Below, piece after piece: positions 45,579 through 54,900 of a stretch of 64,000 bases of DNA; position 1 is the stretch's first letter; each line of letters begins with the position of its first letter. The notes below the pieces were generated by a model that saw nothing but the letters and a program-made list of their open reading frames with translations, had not been told where the DNA came from and made no database searches. A program made the translations under genes and the position numbers. Location of the stretch: positions 5,689,001 to 5,753,000 of the forward strand of contig NZ_CP108370.1 of assembly GCF_035953295.1 (NCBI RefSeq). The letters run 5' to 3'. The stretch comes from Streptomyces sp. NBC_01335. GTDB lineage: Bacteria; Actinomycetota; Actinomycetes; Streptomycetales; Streptomycetaceae.

Positions 45579-48500
45579 ATGCCAGCCACCCGTCACCGAA
45601 GAGGATCGGCACGCGCCCTCCTCGCCGCCGTCACGGTTCTCGCCGGGCTGATCACGGCCGCCGTCCCCGCGGCGGCCGACGACCCCGCACCCGTGCTCGT
45701 CGACCGGTTCGAGGGCGAGGTCCCCCTCAGCAACCCCCCCGCCGACTCGATCTTCACCTGGGGCGGGGACGCCGACGACCAGCCGAAGATCGCCTTCACC
45801 GAGCGCGCCGACGCCCCCGAGGGCTCCAAGGTCCTCGAAGGCACCTACGACATCAGCAGCTACGGCGGGCTGAGCCACGAGTTCGCCGTCGACCGGACCC
45901 CGCAGAACTGGAGCGCCCACAAGGGCATCCGCTTCTGGTGGTACGGGCAGAACAAGGCGCCCCTGCCGCCCGGTTCCGGCAAGAAGATCAGCTTCGAGAT
46001 CAAGGACGGCGGCGCCAACGGCGGCGCCTCCGAGCTGTGGACCATGTCCTTCACCGACGACTGGGAAGGCTGGCACCAGGTCGAGGTCCCGTTCGCGGAC
46101 TTCGTCTACCGCGGCGACTACCAGCCCGTCGGCGGCATCGACCACATCCTCGGCCTGGACCGCATGTGGGGCTACGCCCTCACCCTGCCGCCCGGCGCCC
46201 CCGGCTCCTTCGCCATCGACGGCATGGAGCTCTACGGCAAGGCCGACCCGGCGCTGACCGCCGGCATCGCCACCGACGCCACCGTGCACCCGGTGGACGA
46301 CGGCGGCTCCGCGCGCATCGGCCTCACCCTCTCCACCACCGGCGGACAGCCCATCGAGGAGCCCGTCACCGTCGCGTACACCACGCAGGGCGGCACCGCG
46401 GTGGCCGGCACCGACTACACCCCGGTCAGCGGTACCTACACCTTCCCCGCGGGCACCGCGTCCGGCGCCACCCACACCGTCACGGTGACCACCAGGAAGG
46501 CGAAGAAGGCGTCCGAGGCCCGGACCGTCCCGCTCGCCCTCACCGTCACCGGCGCCAAGGCCCCGACGGAGACCCCGCAGGTCGTCATCAACGCCCACGG
46601 GCTCCCGTACCAGAACGCCGAGCTCCCGGTGAAGCAGCGCGTCGCCGACCTGCTCGCGAGGCTCTCGCCCGCCGAGAAGGCCGGCCAGATGACGCAGGCC
46701 GAGCGCAACGCCCTGCGCAGCCCAGGCGACATCGCCTCGTACGACCTCGGCTCGCTGCTCTCCGGCGGCGGCTCGGTCCCCACGCCCAACACCCCCGAGG
46801 CGTGGGCGCGGATGATCGACTCGTTCCAGCTGCGCGCCCAGGCGACCCGCTTCCAGATCCCGCTGATCTACGGCGTGGACGCGGTGCACGGCCACAACAA
46901 CGTCGTCGGGTCGACGATCATGCCGCACAACATCGGCATCGGCGCCTCCCGCGACCCGCAGACCGCCGAGAAGACCGGCGCGGTCACCGCGAGCGAGGTC
47001 CGCGCGACCGGCGTCCCGTGGGACTTCGCCCCCTGCGTCTGCGTCACCCGTGACGAGCGCTGGGGCCGGTCCTACGAGTCCTACGGCGAGGACCCGGCGC
47101 TCGTCGAGTCCATGGAGACCGTGATCCAGGGCATGCAGGGCGCCGCGTCCGGCAAGGACCTGGACCGCGACGACAAGGTGCTCGCCACCGCGAAGCACTA
47201 CGTCGGCGACGGCGGCACCGAGTTCGGCTCCTCCACCACCGGCTCGTACACGATCGACCAGGGCGTCACCAAGGTCACCCGCGACGAGCTGGAGGCGGTG
47301 CACCTCGCACCGTTCCAGGAGGCGGTGGACCGCGGCATCGGCACCGTCATGCCGTCGTACTCCTCGCTGGACATCCTGGGCGACGACCAGGGCCCGGTGA
47401 AGATGCACGGCAACGCCGAGATGATCAACGGCGTCCTCAAGGACCGGATGGGCTTCGAGGGCTTCGTCATCAGCGACTGGCAGGCCATCGACCAGCTCCC
47501 CGGTGACTACGCCGACGACGTCCGCACCTCGGTCAACGCCGGCCTCGACATGATCATGGTGCCGACCGCGTACCAGGACTTCACCACCACGCTCAAGAGC
47601 GAGGTCGCCGCGGGCCGCATCAGCCAGGCCCGGATCGACGACGCGGTCTCCCGCGTCCTGACCCAGAAGTTCAAGCTGGGCCTTTTCGAGAAGCCGTACG
47701 CCGACACCTCGAACATCGACGACATCGGCTCCGCCGCCCACCGCGCGGTGGCCCGTGAGGCCGCCGCCAAGTCCCAGGTGCTGCTGAAGAACGACGGCGC
47801 GGTCCTCCCGCTGAAGGCGGACCAGAAGGTCTACGTCGCCGGCTCCAACGCCGACGACATCGGCAACCAGGCCGGCGGCTGGACCGTCAGCTGGCAGGGC
47901 TCCTCCGGTGCCATCACCGAGGGCACCACCATCCTGCAGGGCATGCGGAAGGACTCCGCGAGCGTCACGTACTCCCAGGACGCCTCCGCCGCCACCGACG
48001 GCTACGACGTGGGTGTGGTCGTCGTCGGCGAGACCCCGTACGCCGAAGGCATCGGCGACGTCGGCAACGGCAACGACCTGGAGCTCACCGCCGCCGACAA
48101 GGCCGCGGTCGACAAGGTCTGCGCCGCGATGAAGTGCGCCGTCCTGGTCGTCTCCGGCCGCCCCCAGCTCGTCGGCGACCGCCTCGGCGACATCGACGCC
48201 CTGGTCGCCTCCTGGCTCCCGGGCACCGAGGGCGACGGCGTGGCCGACGTGCTCTACGGCAAGCGCTCCTTCACCGGCCAGCTGCCCGTCACCTGGCCGA
48301 AGTCCGAGGCCCAGCTGCCCATCAACGTGGGCGACGCCACCTACGACCCGCAGTTCCCCTTCGGCTGGGGCCTCACCACCCTGAAGAAGGCCCCCGCGGG
48401 CGGCGAGGTCACCCTGACCGCCCTCGCGGTGGCGGCCGGGATCGCGGAGAAGGCCCACCTCGGCAAGACCGCGGCGGGCAAGGCGATCGTGGACCAGGCC

Positions 48501-48641
48501 CGGCTGCTGGTCCAGCAGAAGACCGGCGGAAAGCTGACGGCGGCGGTCTCCAAGCCGTTCGCCGAGGCCGACCACCTGCTGCTCACCGGTGACCTCACCG
48601 GCGCGGTGGCCAAGCTGCGGGCGGCCTACCGGGCCGCGTGA
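45579..48641 (+). CDS. secreted multidomain glycoside hydrolase family 3 beta-glucosidase
   Basis: A 1020-residue secreted enzyme. After a signal peptide (to ~residue 33) come a CBM11/CIA30-like beta-sandwich (~40-215, LVDRFEGEVPLSN...FAIDGMELYG), a Calx-beta-type domain (~225-330), the GH3 N-terminal barrel with AKHYVGDGGTEFG and nucleophile Asp633 in FVISDWQAID, the GH3 C-terminal domain, and an ~80-residue helical tail. It probably releases glucose from beta-glucan oligosaccharides produced by the neighbouring GH30. The ATG at 45579 is used; a GAGAGAAGAG tract precedes it. Confidence 0.9.
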   Translation: MPATRHRRGSARALLAAVTVLAGLITAAVPAAADDPAPVLVDRFEGEVPLSNPPADSIFTWGGDADDQPKIAFTERADAPEGSKVLEGTYDISSYGGLSHEFAVDRTPQNWSAHKGIRFWWYGQNKAPLPPGSGKKISFEIKDGGANGGASELWTMSFTDDWEGWHQVEVPFADFVYRGDYQPVGGIDHILGLDRMWGYALTLPPGAPGSFAIDGMELYGKADPALTAGIATDATVHPVDDGGSARIGLTLSTTGGQPIEEPVTVAYTTQGGTAVAGTDYTPVSGTYTFPAGTASGATHTVTVTTRKAKKASEARTVPLALTVTGAKAPTETPQVVINAHGLPYQNAELPVKQRVADLLARLSPAEKAGQMTQAERNALRSPGDIASYDLGSLLSGGGSVPTPNTPEAWARMIDSFQLRAQATRFQIPLIYGVDAVHGHNNVVGSTIMPHNIGIGASRDPQTAEKTGAVTASEVRATGVPWDFAPCVCVTRDERWGRSYESYGEDPALVESMETVIQGMQGAASGKDLDRDDKVLATAKHYVGDGGTEFGSSTTGSYTIDQGVTKVTRDELEAVHLAPFQEAVDRGIGTVMPSYSSLDILGDDQGPVKMHGNAEMINGVLKDRMGFEGFVISDWQAIDQLPGDYADDVRTSVNAGLDMIMVPTAYQDFTTTLKSEVAAGRISQARIDDAVSRVLTQKFKLGLFEKPYADTSNIDDIGSAAHRAVAREAAAKSQVLLKNDGAVLPLKADQKVYVAGSNADDIGNQAGGWTVSWQGSSGAITEGTTILQGMRKDSASVTYSQDASAATDGYDVGVVVVGETPYAEGIGDVGNGNDLELTAADKAAVDKVCAAMKCAVLVVSGRPQLVGDRLGDIDALVASWLPGTEGDGVADVLYGKRSFTGQLPVTWPKSEAQLPINVGDATYDPQFPFGWGLTTLKKAPAGGEVTLTALAVAAGIAEKAHLGKTAAGKAIVDQARLLVQQKTGGKLTAAVSKPFAEADHLLLTGDLTGAVAKLRAAYRAA

Positions 48642-48665
48642 CCCGGCGGTAGCGAGCGTACGAGG

Positions 48666-48700
48666 GTGTGCCCGGGCGGAGCGTCCGCGCCCGGGCACAC
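48666..48700 (+). terminator. terminator after the GH3 gene
   Basis: A perfect 12-bp stem GTGTGCCCGGGC / GCCCGGGCACAC with an 11-base loop. Confidence 0.7.
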
Positions 48701-48785
48701 CCGTGCGTCCCTGCGTCCGGGCGTCCGGGCGTCCGCTCGCGCTCGGGAGAACGCGCGAGCCGGGTCGTCCGGAGTAGCGTGAAGT

Positions 48786-50177
48786 ATGCGGAAAAGGCAG
48801 ATGTTCGCATTTCTGGCCGGTTTGCTGCTGGTCCTCTCGACCCTGCTGCTGGCTCTCGTCCCCGCCGCGTCGGCGTCCCCCGGACGCGCCCCGACCGCGA
48901 CGATCGAGGACGCGGCCCAGGCGCTGCGCGAGGACCCCGTCTACGTGGACCCGGGCGCCCGCGACCAGCTCTCCACCGGGCAGGAGAAGGCCCTGGAGGA
49001 CCGGATCACCGAGGCCGACAAGCCGGTGTTCGTCGCCGTCCTGCCGGACAGCTCCGCCTTCCCCGAGGACGGCCTGCTGGCCACGCTCCGCAACGACACC
49101 GGCATCACCGGGGTGTACGCCGTCCGCCTCGGCGACGGATTCGACGCGGGCGCCGACCCGCAGGTCATGCCGGTCCGCGCGGTCGACAACCTCACCGCGT
49201 CGGTGAAGGCCCCGGCCGCCGACACCGCCACCGACGCCCAGCTCGACGCCTTCGTGGACGGCGCACTCGAACAGGCCAAGGGCACCGCCCCGGCGTCCTG
49301 GTCCGACGGGAACGGCTCCGCCGGCCCCGGCTCCGCCGGCACCGGGCTGCTCGTCCTCGCCGGAGTCGCCGTCGCGGGCGGCGCGGGCGCCTACGCGATC
49401 ATGCGCCGCAACCGCCGCCGGGTACGCGCCGAGGAGCGCGCCGCGCTCGACAAGCTCAGGGTCGTCGTCGACGAAGACATCACCGCCTACGGCGAAACCC
49501 TCGAACGGCTCGACTTCCACCCCGGCGAGCCGGGCGCGAACGAGGCGATGCGCGCCGACTACGAGCACGCGCTCGACTCGTACGAGAGCGCCAAATCCCG
49601 CATGGAGAAGGCCGAACGCCCCGCCGACGTCCGCCCCGTCACCCAGGCCCTGGAGGACGGCCGCTACTCCCTCGCCGTGCTGGAGGCCCGCCGCACCGGG
49701 TCCGCCCCGCCCGACCGCAGGCCCCCGTGCTTCTTCGACCCCCGCCACGGCCCCTCCGTCGCCGACGTCCGCTGGCGCCCGGCCGGCGCCGCCTCCCGCG
49801 AGGTCCCCGTCTGCGCCGCCGACCGGGCCCGGCTGGAGGACGGCGAGGACCCGATGAGCCGCACCGTGGACGTGGGCGACGGCAACCGGCGCCCGTACTG
49901 GGAGGCAGGACCCGCCTACGGCCCCTGGGCCGGCGGCTACTTCGGCGGCGGGCTGCTCCCGGGCCTGCTGGTCGGCACGATGCTCGGCTCGATGCTCTCC
50001 ACCCCGGCGTACGCGGCCGAGTACGGCGGCGGGGACTTCGGCTCCGGCGGCGACTGGTCGGGCGGCGACGTCTCCGGCTCCGACTTCGACTCCTCCGGCT
50101 TCGGTGACGGGGGCGGGTTCGGGGACGGCGGCGGCTTCGGCAGCGGTGGCGGCTTCGACGGAGGCGGCGGGTTCTGA
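48786..50177 (+). CDS. uncharacterised secreted/membrane protein with Gly-Asp-Ser-rich C-terminus
   Basis: A 463-residue protein. A signal peptide or anchor occupies residues 1-31. An extracytoplasmic domain of ~140 residues (DKPVFVAVLPDSSAFPEDG) recalls the layout of TPM-type domains but without a clear motif. A transmembrane helix lies near 180-205, then a cytoplasmic coiled-coil-like region (ERAALDKLRVVVDEDITAYG) and a Cys-containing stretch (PCFFDPRHG...VCAADRARL). A second hydrophobic patch is followed by ~70 residues of GGGFGDG-type repeats. Function unknown. It is flanked by terminators, so it is a single-gene unit. Confidence 0.6.
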   Translation: MRKRQMFAFLAGLLLVLSTLLLALVPAASASPGRAPTATIEDAAQALREDPVYVDPGARDQLSTGQEKALEDRITEADKPVFVAVLPDSSAFPEDGLLATLRNDTGITGVYAVRLGDGFDAGADPQVMPVRAVDNLTASVKAPAADTATDAQLDAFVDGALEQAKGTAPASWSDGNGSAGPGSAGTGLLVLAGVAVAGGAGAYAIMRRNRRRVRAEERAALDKLRVVVDEDITAYGETLERLDFHPGEPGANEAMRADYEHALDSYESAKSRMEKAERPADVRPVTQALEDGRYSLAVLEARRTGSAPPDRRPPCFFDPRHGPSVADVRWRPAGAASREVPVCAADRARLEDGEDPMSRTVDVGDGNRRPYWEAGPAYGPWAGGYFGGGLLPGLLVGTMLGSMLSTPAYAAEYGGGDFGSGGDWSGGDVSGSDFDSSGFGDGGGFGDGGGFGSGGGFDGGGGF

Positions 50178-50217
50178 GCCGGCCGGTCCAGGACCGTCCA
50201 CGGCCGGAACCGAACCC

Positions 50218-50814
50218 TCAGCCCGCCGTACGCCGCCGCTCGTAGTGGCGGGCCGCCCGGGCCCGGTTCCCGCACGAGGGCTTGCACCACTCCTGCCGCC
50301 CGTGGCTCTTGACGAAGTACCGCACGCACCGGGGCGCGGAGCAGGCGCGCAGGTGCTCACGGTGCGGGCCGCTGAGGAAGTCGACGGCCGCGCGGGCCAG
50401 GGCCGCGACCAGGCGCAGGTGCGGATCGCGCTGGTCCGACAGGAGCCGGCTCGCGGGTTCCCCGCCGGCCGGCCAGTCCAGCTGCGGGGCGACGGGCTCC
50501 CGGGCGGCCACCGCGTTGAGATGCGCCAGGGCCTCGTCGACGGGCATCAGCCGGTGGGCGTCCGCCGGACTGGGCGGAGCGGGGCTGACCACCCGGGCGA
50601 AGAGCGCGCGGACCGCGCGCCGCAGGCCGGTCACCGCGAGTCTGAGCTCCTCGTCCGCCTCGATCCCGCCCGCCGGGACGAGGCCGGTGAGCAGCTCGCG
50701 CTGTCCGTGGATCCAGCGGGTCGTGCCCTCGACCGTGGCCAGGTCGTCCGCGACACCGCCGTCGCCGTCGTGGCGGATGGTGCTCGCCAGTTCCAGTGCG
50801 AGCCAGCGCTCCAC
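50218..50814 (-). CDS. CGNR zinc-finger transcriptional regulator
   Basis: A 198-residue regulator of the same class as the protein encoded at 34560-35117. The N-terminal ABATE-type domain opens LALELASTIRHDG. The C-terminal zinc ribbon is CSAPRC-VRYFVKSHGRQEW-CKPSCGNRARAARHYERRR, with the canonical CGNR. The GTG at 50814 has AGAGGGG seven bases upstream. It is divergent from a metallophosphoesterase across 289 bases. TAACG half-sites lie midway (50938-50974), presumably its operator. Confidence 0.85.
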   Translation of the reverse strand: MERWLALELASTIRHDGDGGVADDLATVEGTTRWIHGQRELLTGLVPAGGIEADEELRLAVTGLRRAVRALFARVVSPAPPSPADAHRLMPVDEALAHLNAVAAREPVAPQLDWPAGGEPASRLLSDQRDPHLRLVAALARAAVDFLSGPHREHLRACSAPRCVRYFVKSHGRQEWCKPSCGNRARAARHYERRRTAG

Positions 50815-50937
50815 AGCTGATCCCCTCTTCTCCGCCCGCTCGGTGCGGTTGCGCCCCGGGCTGTTCTCCGTGCGGGTGTCCCGTGCGACGACCGGCGCCG
50901 GCCGACGTCGGCCACTTGATCACACCCTGGGCCCACG

Positions 50938-50974
50938 CTAACGTCCCTAACGGTAAAACGAGAACTTCCGTTAG
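50938..50974. promoter_or_regulatory. CTAACG half-sites between the CGNR regulator and the phosphoesterase
   Basis: CTAACG (50938-50943), CTAACGG (50947-50953) and the inverted CCGTTAG (50968-50974) lie in the middle of the 289-bp divergent region. The first copy forms a TAACGT -10-like hexamer for rightward transcription. Confidence 0.6.
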
Positions 50975-51103
50975 AACCCGAGACGCGGAGAGCCGGAGCA
51001 GCGGGGCCGCACCGCCCTGCCCTGCCCCGGTACGGACCGGTATCAGTCGGTACGTACCGCTACGGACCGGCGGGCCGTACCCGCCGATGGAGGAGGCCGA
51101 CGC

Positions 51104-51868
51104 ATGACGACCCTGCTCGCGCACATCAGCGACCTGCACCTGGACGGCAGCGGGAGAGCGACCGAGCGCGCCACGCGCGTCATGGAGTACCTGCGCGCCC
51201 TGCCCCGGCCGGTCGACGCCCTCCTGGTCACCGGCGACATCGCCGACCACGGCACGGAGAGCGAGTACGAGGAGGCGGCCCGCATCCTGGCCGCCCCCTT
51301 CCCCGTACTCACCTGCCCCGGGAACCACGACGTACGGACCGCCTACCGCAAGGCCCTGCTCGGGGCCGCGCCCGGCCAGGGCCCCGTCAACGCGGTGCAT
51401 ACGATCGCCGCCACCGCCGTCCTGATGTGCGACTCCACCGTCCCGGGGCGCGACGAGGGGCGCCTCGACGCCGAGACCCTCGCCTGGATCGACACCACGC
51501 TCACCGCGCTGCCCGAGGGCACCCCGGCGCTGATCGCCTTCCACCAGCCGCCGGTCGCGCTCCACCATCCGCTGCCGGACGGCTACATGCTCCAGGAGCC
51601 CGGACGGCTGGCCGCCCTGCTCGCCCGGCATCCGCGGGTGGCCGCCGTCCTCACCGGCCACGCCCACACGGCGGCCGCCTCGACCTTCGCCGGCCTCCCG
51701 CTGATCGTCGGGCCCGCCGTCACCTGGACCCTGCGCATGCCCTGGGAGGGCGACGAGGCGGCCGACCGAGAGCAGCCGCCCGGCCTCGCCTTCCACGTCC
51801 TCGACGACGACCGGCGCCTGACCACCCACTACCGCGTCGTGCTCCCGGCCCCGCGCGGCGCGGAGTGA
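51104..51868 (+). CDS. metallophosphoesterase, class III cyclic-nucleotide phosphodiesterase-like
   Basis: A 254-residue cytosolic hydrolase with a dinuclear metal centre. Ligand blocks in order are ISDLHLDG, VTGDIADHG, CPGNHDVR, AFHQPP and LTGHAHTAAAS, the CpdA/GpdQ-type pattern. Members hydrolyse cAMP, glycerophosphodiesters or other phosphodiesters. The cyclic-nucleotide class is the usual annotation but the substrate is unproven. ATG 51104 follows GGAGGAGG. It is divergent from a CGNR regulator that probably controls it. Confidence 0.85.
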   Translation: MTTLLAHISDLHLDGSGRATERATRVMEYLRALPRPVDALLVTGDIADHGTESEYEEAARILAAPFPVLTCPGNHDVRTAYRKALLGAAPGQGPVNAVHTIAATAVLMCDSTVPGRDEGRLDAETLAWIDTTLTALPEGTPALIAFHQPPVALHHPLPDGYMLQEPGRLAALLARHPRVAAVLTGHAHTAAASTFAGLPLIVGPAVTWTLRMPWEGDEAADREQPPGLAFHVLDDDRRLTTHYRVVLPAPRGAE

Positions 51869-51884
51869 GGCCCGCGTACGCGTC

Positions 51885-51924
51885 GGCCCCCGTTCCCGCC
51901 TGCGACCGGGCGGGAACGGGGGCC
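51885..51924. terminator. bidirectional terminator between convergent genes
   Basis: A perfect 16-bp stem GGCCCCCGTTCCCGCC / GGCGGGAACGGGGGCC with an 8-base loop. Confidence 0.8.
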
Positions 51925-51934
51925 GGGGCGCGGA

Positions 51935-54900
51935 CTACGCCTTCTTCAGGGTGAAGTCCGTGGTCACCGTTCCCTTCTTGACGACCTTGACGGTGGTCGC
52001 GGTCGGGGCGTACCCGTCCTTGGCCACGATCACGGTGAGCGGGTTGTTCCGGGCGTCCAGCCAGAGCGCGTAGTGGCCGTCCTTGTCCGTGATCAGGGTG
52101 TACGAGGACGCCCACGAGTCGACCTGGACGGTCGCGCCCTTCAGGGGCGCCGTGACACCGGTGGACGACTTGCCGAGCACCGTTCCGGTGATCTTGCCCC
52201 AGGTACTGGGCGGCGCCACCGTCATGGTGACCGGGACGGACGGCACGGCGTACGGGGTGTCGGCCGAGATGCCGATCCTGGCCGTGAAGTCACCGGGCTG
52301 CGTGATCTCCTCGGCCGAGGCCGTCACCGACACCGCGACCGAGACGCTCGCTCCCGGGGCGAGGGTGAACTCCGAGGAGCCCAGCGACAGCCAGCTGACG
52401 TCCGAGCCGCCGGTCTGGTCGTAGCCGGGGAGCAGCTCGACCGCGGTGGACGGGCTGGAGGGGCCGTCGGCGCCGCCGACCTTGAAGAAGCCCGGGGCGC
52501 CGCCGCCCCGGTAGGTGGCGACGTCGGCGTTGGGCAGGGCGGACCAGGACCCGGCGGCCGGGTCGTAGGCGTAGCCCGCGTTGGTGAGGGCGCCGTCGCT
52601 GACGCCGGACGAGGCCAGCAGCAGGCCGTTGGCCGCGGTGGACGAGGAGGCCCACAGGGGCTGCGGCAGGTCCGGCAGGGCCGACCAGGCGTCGGCCGCC
52701 GGGTCGTAGGCGTACGCGGACTTCAGCTCACCGGAGTCGTTGGTGCCGCCGGCGCAGTACAGCAGTCGGCCGATGGCGCCGCAGGCCTCCCAGGCGACAT
52801 CCTCGGGGTAGTCCGCGGCGGTGGTCCAGGAGTCGTCCGACGGGTCGTAGACCGTCACCGAGCCGGAGCCGCAGACGTCGGTGCAGCCGCCGACCGAGTA
52901 CAGCTTGCCGCCCAGGACCGCGGAGCCCGAGCCCGCCAGTGGATCGGGGGAGGGGGCGCCGGTCGTCCAGGTGTTGGAGGCGGGGTCGTAGATCTCCAGC
53001 TTGGCGTCCGTGCTCCCGTCGGCCGCCCAGCCGCCGACGGCGTACAGCTTCCCGTCGATGAAGCCGTGGGCCGGAGCCTCCCGGGTGTCGGCGGCGTCGG
53101 CCAGCTTCGTCCAGCCGGTCTCCGCCTCGTACGCGTAGAGCGACCGGGTGTCGTCGACACCGTCGTAGCCGAACGCGGAGTACAGCTTGCCGCCGTCGGC
53201 GGCGACGGCGTTGTCCTCGATGGCGCCTGGCAGATCGGCGACGGTCTGCCACGCGTCGCCGGCCTCGGCCGGAGCGGCCGCGGCGTCACCGGACCGGCCG
53301 GCCCGGCTCTTCGCGGACAGCGGCGAGTAGTCCCCCTTCTTGCTGATCAGCGGCGCACCCGCGGCGGCCGGTGTGAACTCCCCGCTCTGCTCGGAGAGTC
53401 CGAAGGACGCGGGAGCGCCGCCGGTGTTCTTGACCGTGACGGTCTTCGTCGCCGAACCGCCCCAGGCGACCGGGGCGGTCACCTCGGCGGGGGTGACCTT
53501 GAGGCGCCCGGCCTTGAGGGAGAAGTTCTTCGACACCACCGAGTCCGCGGCGAAGGTCACCGCCTTGGCGGCGGCGGTGTACTGGGACTTCGCGGCGGTC
53601 AGGGTCTGCTTGCCGACCGGCGCGAAGGCCCAGTAGAAGCCGTCGCCGAGCGCCGCGTCGTCCGGGGTGGCGGCCGAGGTCGTGCTCACGGCACCGGCCC
53701 CCGTGCCGGCGAGCGTGCCGCCGGTGATTCCGTCACCGGTGTTGGCGTCGGCGACCTGCCCGACGACCAGGCCGCCGGGGACGGGCGACACGCTGCGGGA
53801 ACCGACGAACACGTCGTCGACCTGCCACCACCAGCCGAACTTGCTGGTGAAGTGGAACCGCACCCGCACGTCGGACTGGCCCGCGTAGTCGGTCAGCGCG
53901 ACGGTGACCTTGGAACCGGTGACCGCGGTGGTGTGCGAGGAGACCGCGGACCAGGTGGTGCCGCCGTCGGCGCTCACCTCGACCTTGGCGGTCTGGCCGG
54001 AATACGTCTTGTAGCTGGTCCGGTAGGCGAGTTCGGGCAGGTCCGTGCCGGTGAAGTCGTACGACGGGCTGGTCAGCACGGAGTCCTGGACCTTGCCGCT
54101 GCCCGCCTTGTCGCTGTCGACGATGGCGAAGGCGCCCTTGCCGCCGGTGCTGTTGGTCCGCTTGCCCGGGTCGTCGAACTGCCAGCCGCCGGTGGTCCCT
54201 TCGGCGTTGGTGACGGTCCAGCCCTCGGGGGCCGAGGCGGTCGAGTCGAACGGTTCGGTGGTGCCCTCGTCCGCCGCCGTGTACCCGGCCGCGGTGCCGG
54301 CCCAGGCGTCCACCGGAAGGCTCACGTTGGCGGAGACCGCCGAGTCGCCCACCGTGACGATCCTGGTGACGCTCTGGTAGCCCGGGTAGTTGCTGGTGAC
54401 CTTCAGGGCGTACTTCCTGCCGGCCGGGAGGTCGACGGACCAGGCACCGGTGGCGGGGTCGGTCTCGACGGGCGCGCCCGGCACTCCGTCGACGGCGATC
54501 GCCGCGTAGAGCGGCCAGCCGTGTCCGGAACCGTCGGTGACCTTGCCGGAGACCGTCCGGCTCTGCACCGGGGCGAGTGCGAAGCTCTTGGTCACCGAGG
54601 AGCCGTCGGTGATCTCGATCCCGGCGGAGGTGGCCGTGGTGAAGCCGTAGGCGGCGACCTCGACGTCGTAGGTGCCGGGCGTCAGGGTGAGCGTGTAGGT
54701 GCCGTCCGCCCCGGACTCGGCCCGGGCGTCACCCGCGCTGATCTCCGCGCCCGCGACCGGTTCACCGGTGGCGCCGCTGGTGACGGTGCCGGTCAGCTCG
54801 CCGTGCGGACCGCTGCGGAAGGCTTGCAGGCCGGCGGGCGTACCGAGACCGGTCGGACCGTCCCAGCCCGTGCCCGCGGTGCAGAGCCGGGCCGGGGAGC

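Noticed and set aside
44358..50360. A 2000-codon open frame on the minus strand opposite lacI and GH3, and similar very long antisense frames opposite cdgC (5985-9137) and the S53 gene (52073-56131).
   Set aside because: They mirror the third-position GC bias of the real genes, have repetitive Gly/Arg/Val/Asp composition, no ribosome site and no recognisable domains.
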